Of a stretch of DNA of 28,771 bases, positions 23,546 through 28,771 are shown in pieces. Numbering within the stretch: the stretch's first letter is position 1; every line of letters begins with the position of its first letter. The stretch comes from a virus. Below the pieces are notes generated by a model. It was not told the origin of the DNA. It did not search any database and worked only from the letters and a program-made list of their open reading frames with translations. The translations under genes and the position numbers were made by a program. Location of the stretch: positions 1 to 28,771 of IMG/VR virus record IMGVR_UViG_3300035070_000425; one strand, 5' to 3'.

Positions 23546-23921
23546 TTCTGTTTGGTTTATCGAAGCCGAGCCTTTTGTTGATCCAACGATGGAACAGGGC
23601 TCTTATCCTCCACTGGGGGAAAGGTATCTCTCCGCCCGGTCGTCTATCCCATTTGTGTGTTTCCTTCCTCCAGCAAATACCGTGGCTACCTCTAGCAGAT
23701 TGTAGCAAGAAGTGCTTTAACAAGTCTATTCGTGCAGGATCATTATAATCCTTTACAGCCTGTAATGCAACATCTGCGGACATAGCCTCGACGCGGAGCT
23801 TTGAATCCAGTACGTCCCCTAGGCTGACCATAGGCACGACGGGTGCCATAGCCAGCATCCATAGCCAGAACTCTTCTATGTCCTCGCGGTGTTTGGCTTT
23901 CTCCTCCTTATCTATAGCCAT
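23541..23921 (-). CDS. Protein of unknown function, 126 aa, next to the lysin
   Basis: 126 aa. The start is two bases after the lysin stop, with only a weak GGTGAC site, suggesting translational coupling. A moderately hydrophobic patch near the N-terminus (EFWLWMLAMAPVVPMV, about 17-32) could be membrane-associated, but it is single, flanked by acidic residues and not typical of a holin. The rest is Trp/Arg-rich (ICWRKETHKWDRRPG, FPQWRIRALFHRWINK). The stop codon is formed by the 18-bp palindrome. No family is recognised. Adjacency to the lysin makes a lysis accessory role possible, but this is speculation. Confidence 0.7.
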   Translation of the reverse strand: MAIDKEEKAKHREDIEEFWLWMLAMAPVVPMVSLGDVLDSKLRVEAMSADVALQAVKDYNDPARIDLLKHFLLQSARGSHGICWRKETHKWDRRPGGEIPFPQWRIRALFHRWINKRLGFDKPNRS

Positions 23922-23922
23922 G

Positions 23923-24306
23923 TCACCGTCGATCTTCCGAGTAGAAGATGTGGGTGCCTATCTTGCCGAGACGTGTCATCTTATTACTACGTGACCACGG
24001 TGGGCTGACGTAATCGGCATGGTAGTGGGTAGCCCCGACGTTTTCCCAGGGGTTCTCCCAAGCCTCACGTACAGAGAGCTGTGCTGTGGCCCATGCCTGT
24101 GCATCTCTAGGGTTTTCATCCTTACCGTCCCAGTAAAAACTGAACGCGTCTTTCTGCTTGACTACAGCGCAGGCATCGTCCGGCCATGCACTGTGGTTGA
24201 CGCGGTTCTCTATGACGTGAACCACCTGACGTTGGCCTTCCGGTGATTCCCCCCGCGCTTCGTAATACACAGCGAGAGCTATACACATGAATGGTATCTC
24301 AAACAT
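23923..24306 (-). CDS. SleB/CwlJ-type cell-wall hydrolase (endolysin)
   Basis: 127 aa from ATG24306, which shares an 8-nt ATGTTTGA overlap with the zinc-finger gene and has GGAGG upstream. It consists almost wholly of the Hydrolase_2 (SleB) domain: IALAVYYEARGESPEGQRQV with the catalytic Glu at residue 16, VIENRVNH, DAFSFYWDGK and a C-terminal GATHYHADYVSPPWS followed by GTHIFYSE. SleB-type enzymes act as lytic transglycosylases on peptidoglycan and serve as lysins in many marine and alphaproteobacterial phages. No signal peptide or SAR segment is seen, so export needs a holin that I cannot find in the window. It is unusual in lying in the leftward block. Confidence 0.88.
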   Translation of the reverse strand: MFEIPFMCIALAVYYEARGESPEGQRQVVHVIENRVNHSAWPDDACAVVKQKDAFSFYWDGKDENPRDAQAWATAQLSVREAWENPWENVGATHYHADYVSPPWSRSNKMTRLGKIGTHIFYSEDRR

Positions 24307-24451
24307 CTCCGTGGTCCTCCACTTCACCAGACCCATAGCAGTCGGGGCAGTCGCTCAAATCCTCGCGGATATAGCCGCCATGGTTCCAATCGGCTACGGC
24401 GATTTCGATCACAACCCGGCCTTCTCCTAAGCACTCTTGACAAACAGCCAT
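24299..24451 (-). CDS. DnaJ-type CxxCxGxG zinc-finger miniprotein
   Basis: 50 aa from ATG24451; the start overlaps the upstream TAA (TAATG) and has GGGAGGG seven bases before it. Two repeats, CQECLGEGR (4-12) and CPDCYGSGE (about 35-43), form one DnaJ-like zinc module, separated by a short beta-rich spacer. In DnaJ such modules bind unfolded protein; free-standing copies in phages have no settled role. Being translationally coupled to the VWA gene, it may be an adaptor for the AAA+/VWA system. This is inference from context. Confidence 0.85.
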   Translation of the reverse strand: MAVCQECLGEGRVVIEIAVADWNHGGYIREDLSDCPDCYGSGEVEDHGDV

Positions 24452-25650
24452 TACAAATCCCTCCCAGTAACGTGTACAGTTTTGCCGCAATCGGGCTTGG
24501 CGTTGCGGTTATCAAGGATGCACCACAGCAATGGTATCGACCACGTACCCCAGCCCCGGTACAGATCGCCGTCTGTTAGAACAATCGTAGCCTGAGCATT
24601 GATATTGTTCTCCGCGATGTACGCCGGAACGCACTCTACATCGGTGCCACCACCGCCAGCGGGCTTAGTGCTGCTCGGTAACTTGTCCAGTTCGTGCACT
24701 TCGTACACTTCCTCTGCACACACCGTTGTGTCCCAGTACAGCACGCGCACACGTTCGGGCTTGGCCATGTCGCATATACCTCTGACCTCCGACAGGAACC
24801 GCGTGAGCTCGTGCGTACCGATAGACCCAGACGTGTCAATGGCAACTACAAGTTCGCCGACCTGCTCGGTGATACCGCTAGGCATGTACTGACCTGTTGC
24901 GATGTACCGACGGTTGGGGCGACGCCATGTAGAGTAGTCACTGCCCGTGCATGTCGACGTGATGAACTCGCGCAACACCTCACGCCAATCAACCTGCGGC
25001 TTGAGTAGTTCTTCAATGCTGCGGTCCTCACCTGAGCCCATCTTACCAGCGATCAACGCGCCCTGTCGCACAGCCTCGTCGATGTCACGGGCCAGCTCGC
25101 GCTTCTCATCATCGGTGAGCTCTTGCGCGCCGTCCCAATCATGGTCATCAAATCCCACTGCTGTATTGTTATTACCCGTTGTTTGAGAATCGTCACGTTG
25201 ATCCTCACTCTGTAACAAGTCATGGAATACTGCAGCGCTGTCCATGTCCCGATACTTGGGGTCGAGTAGGCCTCCCTCCGGCATGGTTGCCCAGCCGGTA
25301 GGGTTATCGTCCGTTATCTTGCAGTTGATGACGTAATCACACGCCCGGTTGGCAAGGTCCGCGTCCTGCTCATACAGGTGCCGCCACGTAGTCAAGTGCC
25401 GGTACAGTTTGTGGTACACCTCATGTAGTACGAGGAACCGTAGCTCGGCATCGCTGAGCTTCTCGACGAACGCACGCCCGTACATCTCGTCACGCCCGTT
25501 AGTACATGCGGTGGGGATGTCGTCACGTACTGTGCGATCCCCGATCATCAGTACACCTGCGAGGGCTACGTACTTGTCGTTGGCCATGATGTCGACAACG
25601 GCTTTCCCAAGCCGCTGCTCAACAGTGAGTTCTCTACCTATTGCTAGCAT
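24451..25650 (-). CDS. DUF2201-type metallopeptidase-like protein with VWA domain
   Basis: 399 aa. The N-terminal domain has LHEVYHKLYRH (HExxH at 76-80) in a helical context, as in the DUF2201 putative metallopeptidase-like region. An acidic linker (about 145-195) follows. The C-terminal von Willebrand factor A domain has a full MIDAS: DTSGS (272-276), the Thr of GGGGTD (336) and LTDGD (D360). GGGAG precedes the ATG, and the gene starts 11 bases after the stop of the AAA+ gene. MoxR-type ATPases and VWA proteins are known partners that remodel or activate targets (RavA-ViaA, CbbQ-CbbO, NorQ-NorD). In this phage the target is unknown. Whether the HExxH is catalytic cannot be told from sequence. 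Confidence 0.88.
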   Translation of the reverse strand: MLAIGRELTVEQRLGKAVVDIMANDKYVALAGVLMIGDRTVRDDIPTACTNGRDEMYGRAFVEKLSDAELRFLVLHEVYHKLYRHLTTWRHLYEQDADLANRACDYVINCKITDDNPTGWATMPEGGLLDPKYRDMDSAAVFHDLLQSEDQRDDSQTTGNNNTAVGFDDHDWDGAQELTDDEKRELARDIDEAVRQGALIAGKMGSGEDRSIEELLKPQVDWREVLREFITSTCTGSDYSTWRRPNRRYIATGQYMPSGITEQVGELVVAIDTSGSIGTHELTRFLSEVRGICDMAKPERVRVLYWDTTVCAEEVYEVHELDKLPSSTKPAGGGGTDVECVPAYIAENNINAQATIVLTDGDLYRGWGTWSIPLLWCILDNRNAKPDCGKTVHVTGRDL

Positions 25651-25661
25651 GTCAGTGCTCC

Positions 25662-26753
25662 CTATTTCTTATCTGCTGCGAACATGTAGTTGTGGGCCAT
25701 GGCCCAGTCCGTGAACTTGCGGTTGGTCATAACCACAGACTGCTTGCTGTACTTTGGTGCGCGCACGCCGTTGGCGAACATGCCCTGTGCCTCGGGGTCG
25801 AGGCGCACAAGGTAAGTCATCCACGCGTCCACCCAATCACGCTCCATCGTGGCGAGCGCTCGATACACCACCATACAGATGGCTGCGGCGGAGCTCGGTA
25901 TCATGGCCGTATCCGGCGTCTGCTTGATGCTGTCGAGGCTCGGCAGCTGATCTGCCAACTTGACGAACGCCATCAGGTCCATCGCACCACGTGCGCCGAT
26001 GGTACCCATCAGCAAACCTGTCAGCGTTTGGTCGTCGACGTGCTCCCGCTGCTTGAGCCAATCGGACGCTGCTTCCATCGACCGGGGTGTGACAAATGCT
26101 GATCGCTGATCTTGGGGGTGATAGATGTACGGGTTTTCTTCTGGGTTCCGTACGTCCTCAAAGCTCGCAAAGAGCTGCGGGTTATCTTTCGCCCAGCCAA
26201 GTAAACTGTGGTCGATCCCATTGTTGATACCCCATTCAATCCATTCGATGTTGCTCGGCTTGCGAGCGTTGATGACAGTCATACGATTCCGTGCGTGTGG
26301 CGGTAGCAGATCACCCACGCCCTCGGCTCCGAGGTTGGTGGTAGCAAACACTAACGAGTCAGGGTGTAGTGTATAGCTACCGATCTTGCGCTCCAGCATA
26401 AGGCGGAGCAGCGCGTTCTTCACGGCAGGGTTTGCCTTGCCATACTCGTCGATCATCAGGACAATCGGCTTGCCCAGGTGCACACCGAGCTCCTCGTTCG
26501 TCACATACGTGACGTATCCGGCGTCGTCGATGGTGGCCAGCTTGGGGATGGTAATGTCCCCCAGGTCTTTGGTCGTGCAATCGAAGTAGCACGCCGTATG
26601 TTTCGGCAGCTCACGCGCAAGGACGTTGAGCAGGCTGCTCTTGCCCGTACCCATGTGGCCCTGCACCAATACGGTGCGCTTGTTGCCGCCGACCTTGATC
26701 GCCGTGGCGATCTGATCCAGGCCCAGTGCATACATCTGTGTTGCGGTTGTCAT
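25662..26753 (-). CDS. MoxR/CbbQ-type AAA+ ATPase
   Basis: 363 aa. Walker A GHMGTGKS (32-39), Walker B VLMIDEYGK (98-106), sensor-1 FATTN (136-140) and the arginine-rich PPHARNRM (151-158) are all present, arranged as in MoxR/CbbQ/CobS ATPases. The C-terminal 150 residues form the usual helical lid. Such enzymes act as hexamers that remodel a target together with a VWA partner, here encoded 11 bp downstream. The leader AGGAGAACACGTTATGA is nearly identical to that of the 76-aa gene upstream, which suggests local duplication or shared translational control. The gene belongs to the accessory cassette 24.3-28.0 kb. Confidence 0.92.
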   Translation of the reverse strand: MTTATQMYALGLDQIATAIKVGGNKRTVLVQGHMGTGKSSLLNVLARELPKHTACYFDCTTKDLGDITIPKLATIDDAGYVTYVTNEELGVHLGKPIVLMIDEYGKANPAVKNALLRLMLERKIGSYTLHPDSLVFATTNLGAEGVGDLLPPHARNRMTVINARKPSNIEWIEWGINNGIDHSLLGWAKDNPQLFASFEDVRNPEENPYIYHPQDQRSAFVTPRSMEAASDWLKQREHVDDQTLTGLLMGTIGARGAMDLMAFVKLADQLPSLDSIKQTPDTAMIPSSAAAICMVVYRALATMERDWVDAWMTYLVRLDPEAQGMFANGVRAPKYSKQSVVMTNRKFTDWAMAHNYMFAADKK

Positions 26754-26777
26754 AACGTGTTCTCCTTGGTGTGAGGC

Positions 26778-27008
26778 TTAGCCCCGGTTCTCGTTGTTCT
26801 CGTTGCGGTAGGTGACGCCCTCGTCGAGGGTGCCCCAGTCAATCACATCAACGGCGTGGCCGTTGTCGACATCGCACCCGATGCGGTACGCCTGATCGAC
26901 CTTGATGTTGCGCCGATACATATCGGCAAGCTGGCTCTCTGTGAGTGGGCAGGACGTGAAGCCCATCTTGGCAAACTCACGCTGTACTGTTGCGATGTAC
27001 CATTTCAT
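26778..27008 (-). CDS. Small protein of unknown function in the AAA+/VWA cassette
   Basis: 76 aa from ATG27008, chosen because AGGAG lies eight bases upstream and the longer frame would read back through the preceding gene. It begins MKWYIATVQREFAKMGFTSC and ends NENNENRG. It has two Cys and a short Asp-rich region (DNGHAVDVIDWGTLDEG). No family is recognised. It is placed between the 321-aa gene and the AAA+ ATPase with gaps of 61 and 24 bp, so it is probably co-expressed and may be a small adaptor. An 18-bp palindrome lies in its leader. Confidence 0.72.
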   Translation of the reverse strand: MKWYIATVQREFAKMGFTSCPLTESQLADMYRRNIKVDQAYRIGCDVDNGHAVDVIDWGTLDEGVTYRNENNENRG

Positions 27009-27048
27009 AACGTGTTCTCCTGTGGTTATTAACAAATTGAACCCATTT

Positions 27049-27066
27049 GTTAGGGAGCTCCCTAAC
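27049..27066. repeat. 18-bp palindrome, copy 2
   Basis: GTTAGGGAGCTCCCTAAC lies three bases after the stop of the 321-aa gene and 40 bases before the start of the 76-aa gene. A partial repeat of the arm (TAGGGAG) covers the stop codon itself. Confidence 0.97.
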
Positions 27067-27069
27067 TCC

Positions 27070-28035
27070 CTACAGGTCCAGGCTTGGAAGGGTTGCGATG
27101 GTGTCGTCGATCTGCTGCTTGACATCCCGGCGGAACGTGTCGTCCTCCCGTAGTGCTTCCGGTGTGACACCGCGCATGGTCATATCCAACGTGCGTGCCA
27201 TCGCTGCCATCTGTACGTCATCGGTGACGTTGCAAACGTTGAGCAGGTCAATGAGCCCGACGACATTCTCCACGAGGCTGTCGCGGAAAATCTTCTTCTT
27301 GTCGGTGGCAGTGTAGTCGAGCCGCTCGGACATGGCGGACAGAGCTTTGTAGGTGCGCTGCCACACATCGTTCATGGCGGAGTTCAGCTGCCGGGAGTAG
27401 TACTCCTGATAATGTGTCTTGACCTGCGCCATGGCGTCGTTGCCGATGTCGACCCGGAAGTCACCCGCGTCTGGCAGCGGGATGTAGTTGAGCCGGAAGG
27501 CGAACTTGCCCTCCAACGCCTCACGTGTTGGGTACTCGTCACGGTCAAACAGATCACCCAGTGACGTCTGAGCGACGCTGATCTCCCAGTCATACGCGTT
27601 GAGGAACTCGTCGACGCGCGCTTGCCACTCTTGGCGCATCGAGTCCATCTGCTGATGGTACTTGAAGTACTGCGCCGTCGGTACGAGTCGCATACCGGTA
27701 TCACTCCACGGCATAGTCATCGACGCGTGGAGATTGCGGATAGAAGCGGTGAGTTTCTGCACCGTGACCAATTCGGCGCAGTCGCCGAGCAGTTTCTTGT
27801 TGACGCTAGCCACGCCCGTTGCGGCGTAGTTCTGCCGGGTGACATCTTCCGACGCCTTCTTGTCCTTTTTACGGCCCGTCCATACGCTGATGGACAACTC
27901 AACCAGCATCGCGCTTGATGCAATGCTCGGCACGGATGGTGCCGGTGCCGGTTCGCTTGGGTTGTTAGGGAGCTCCCTAACTTCTGCTTCCGTTGTCGTC
28001 ACTTTGTTGGCCGCAGCCCCTACGTACATTGTCAT
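27070..28035 (-). CDS. Possible DUF3150-like protein heading the AAA+/VWA cassette
   Basis: 321 aa. The ATG follows CACAGGAGAATAGGTT and lies downstream of a good promoter. A flexible N-terminus (residues 1-40, containing VRELPN encoded exactly by the 18-bp palindrome) precedes a helical body: LSISVWTGRKKDKKASEDV, GVASVNKKLLGDCAELVTVQ, TMPWSDTGMRLVPTAQYFKY, LPDAGDFRVDIG. The layout and the SVWTGRKKDKKAS...MPWSDTGMRLLP-type motifs recall DUF3150, a family I remember beside CbbQ/CobS-like ATPase and CobT/VWA genes on mobile elements; this identification is not secure. It is probably the first gene of the leftward operon. Confidence 0.75.
   Translation of the reverse strand: MTMYVGAAANKVTTTEAEVRELPNNPSEPAPAPSVPSIASSAMLVELSISVWTGRKKDKKASEDVTRQNYAATGVASVNKKLLGDCAELVTVQKLTASIRNLHASMTMPWSDTGMRLVPTAQYFKYHQQMDSMRQEWQARVDEFLNAYDWEISVAQTSLGDLFDRDEYPTREALEGKFAFRLNYIPLPDAGDFRVDIGNDAMAQVKTHYQEYYSRQLNSAMNDVWQRTYKALSAMSERLDYTATDKKKIFRDSLVENVVGLIDLLNVCNVTDDVQMAAMARTLDMTMRGVTPEALREDDTFRRDVKQQIDDTIATLPSLDL
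27964..27981. repeat. 18-bp palindrome, copy 3 (inside a coding region)
   Basis: It is exactly six codons (GTT AGG GAG CTC CCT AAC, VRELPN, residues 19-24) of the 321-aa protein, in a Pro/Ala/Ser-rich flexible segment that would tolerate an insertion. Confidence 0.97.
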
Positions 28036-28056
28036 AACCTATTCTCCTGTGTTCGC

Positions 28057-28073
28057 TGATAGGTGATCTATCA
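28057..28073. promoter_or_regulatory. Operator-like dyad TGATAG-N5-CTATCA
   Basis: Perfect 6-bp arms at 28057-28062 and 28068-28073 lie ten bases downstream of the -10 of the leftward promoter, around its expected transcription start and the first leader bases. A bound repressor would block the promoter. Confidence 0.5.
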
Positions 28074-28082
28074 ACTGTCAAT

Positions 28083-28111
28083 ATAGTACCATACGTGTCT
28101 ACACATGTCAA
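28083..28111 (-). promoter_or_regulatory. Leftward sigma70-type promoter
   Basis: On the minus strand TTGACA (28111-28106) is separated by 17 bases from TACTAT (28088-28083): a consensus -35 with ideal spacing and a 4-of-6 -10. It points at the 321-aa gene, whose ATG is about 48 bases beyond the -10, and is probably the main early promoter of the leftward block. Confidence 0.7.
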
Positions 28112-28312
28112 TGTATGTGAACAAATATCTTTTTATAAAGTTTTATCGTGTTTCATAGCGTACAGTGTGAGCAAATTTCGACGCATGGAAGTAAAATGCA
28201 AAAACGTGTAATGTGCTGAAATGTTCTCTTGGTGGGGGTCTGCAAGTGCTTGATAAATCTGCAATGTTCAAATGTGTCAGTTTTTTGTAAAACAGTCGCT
28301 TGAGCACGATAA

Positions 28313-28330
28313 GTTAGGGAGCTCCCTAAC
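28313..28330. repeat. 18-bp palindrome, copy 4
   Basis: GTTAGGGAGCTCCCTAAC in the control region, about 200 bp upstream of the leftward promoter and 14 bp before a C5/G5 hairpin. Confidence 0.97.
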
Positions 28331-28344
28331 AACTAGGAACAAAG

Positions 28345-28359
28345 CCCCCAAAGAGGGGG
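28345..28359. terminator. Weak C5/G5 hairpin
   Basis: CCCCC (28345-28349), loop AAAGA, GGGGG (28355-28359), then GTATTTTGG on the plus strand. This could be a short intrinsic terminator insulating the leftward promoter from rightward transcription, or vice versa. The T-run is poor. Confidence 0.3.
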
Positions 28360-28509
28360 GTATTTTGGAAGGACATACCGCCTTAAACAGAGAAACGGAA
28401 CAATAGGGTACTTATAATAAATTATAATAAAATGTAACGAATTGGTAGGCAAAAAACAGAGCTTCCTGCAACTCCTGCATACGAAAAGACACCGGAGGAC
28501 ATAAAAGTG

Positions 28510-28554
28510 AATGTAGCAACGAGTTTACTACATTAGGGGTTTTTTTGCTACATT
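28510..28554. promoter_or_regulatory. CTACATT cluster with 10-bp inverted repeat
   Basis: AATGTAGCAA (28510-28519) and TTGCTACATT (28545-28554) are perfect inverted arms 25 bp apart. A third CTACATT lies between them at 28528-28534. The arrangement suggests a multi-site protein-binding region such as an operator or origin iterons. Confidence 0.45.
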
Positions 28555-28704
28555 ACATTTTCACAATCCAACATAATCGTTGCATATCAAACACTTAACA
28601 AGGAACATTGTTTTTGCCCCCAAAAAGAACATTACCACACCAAAAGAAAATAACACGTGGTGTCTGGGCTCGGGGCCGCTCGGTGTAACTGGTATCAAAG
28701 AGCT

Positions 28705-28722
28705 GTTAGGGAGCTCCCTAAC
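28705..28722. repeat. 18-bp palindrome, copy 5
   Basis: GTTAGGGAGCTCCCTAAC, 49 bp from the right edge of the window. AA follows, as at copies 4 (plus strand), 2 and 3 (minus strand). Confidence 0.97.
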
Positions 28723-28771
28723 AAATTCTCGTGCAGAGCACCGCGAGCACCGAAACGGTGCGGAACGGTGA

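Larger units (their letters stand above)
28036..28771. other. Non-coding control region, possible origin
   Basis: There is no convincing gene in 735 bp, and the sequence is clearly more AT-rich than the rest. It contains the leftward promoter and an operator-like dyad (28057-28111), two 18-bp palindromes, a C5/G5 hairpin (28345-28359), an AT-rich stretch with two TATAAT copies (about 28411-28432), a CTACATT cluster (28510-28554) and a GCACCG/CGGTGC hairpin at the right end (28747-28761). It precedes the first gene of the leftward operon, so early regulation and perhaps replication initiation are likely. Confidence 0.65.

Noticed and set aside
28580-28771. Rightward open frame of 63 codons at the right edge
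   Set aside because: It starts at TTG without a ribosome binding site, and its composition is not protein-like. Part of it (LGSSLTN) is just the translated 18-bp palindrome. It could be the start of a gene beyond the edge, but nothing supports it.
1-28771. CRISPR arrays and tRNA genes
   Set aside because: The repeats seen are tandem without spacers (1-198, 22202-22261) or widely spaced palindromes. No cloverleaf with a TTCRA-type arm was noticed by eye, but a tRNA scan was not possible.
28747-28771. Right end joining the left end as a circular genome
   Set aside because: Joining the ends puts TGA directly before the first codon of the open repeat frame and leaves no start codon for it. No terminal overlap is visible, so there is no evidence that the window is a complete circle.

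Overview
The window is part of a tailed double-stranded DNA bacteriophage genome. The evidence is a phage-type replication module, several large virion-type proteins, tight gene packing with 1-29 nt overlaps, strong AAGGAGAA-like ribosome binding sites and one convergence point between two long operons. The style (GGIV-tagged structural proteins, family A polymerase, large polyvalent protein) resembles marine phages known mainly from metagenomes, and the Shine-Dalgarno use fits a Gram-negative host; both points are inference. No terminase, portal, major capsid, integrase or recognisable holin gene is present, so the genome continues outside the window. The left edge cuts through a gene inside a tandem repeat.

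Rightward block (1-11950, late/structural): a repeat-rich fibre-like protein cut by the edge, a 216-aa protein with a tape-measure-like C-terminal motif, a 346-aa and a 768-aa virion-type protein, and a 2215-aa polyvalent protein with an HExxH peptidase-like motif and an LPD38/PLxRFG-like C-terminus. A 71-aa reading frame with its own Shine-Dalgarno sequence lies inside the polyvalent gene in another frame and is one of the best candidates for something undescribed. A strong hairpin at about 11.96 kb, with its U-tract on the minus strand, separates the two operons.

Leftward block (28035 down to 12030), replication part (22.2-12.0 kb): VRR-NUC nuclease, zinc-ribbon protein, DUF6378-like protein, family A DNA polymerase with proofreading exonuclease, Cas4-like Fe-S nuclease, small HNH-like basic protein, SNF2 helicase, a conserved small protein, an excisionase-like HTH protein, a probable ssDNA-binding protein with four cysteines, an AEP primase fused to a DUF927-like ATPase, and a 75-aa protein. 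This gene set parallels the DUF2800-DUF2815-PolA-VRR_NUC-SNF2 module of many siphophages. The polymerase has Leu at the E. coli Pol I Phe762 position, which published marine-virus work associates with temperate or slow phages.

Upstream accessory part (28.0-22.2 kb): a 321-aa protein (possibly DUF3150-like), a 76-aa protein, a MoxR/CbbQ-type AAA+ ATPase, a DUF2201-type metallopeptidase-like/VWA protein and a DnaJ-type zinc-finger miniprotein form a chaperone-like cassette, followed by a SleB-type lysin and three unrecognised genes. An 18-bp perfect palindrome, GTTAGGGAGCTCCCTAAC, occurs five times in this part only: in leaders, between genes, supplying a stop codon, and once as six in-frame codons. 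The last 735 bp hold no convincing gene but carry a good leftward promoter, an operator-like dyad, a CTACATT cluster and two of the palindromes. This looks like the control region of the leftward operon and perhaps an origin.
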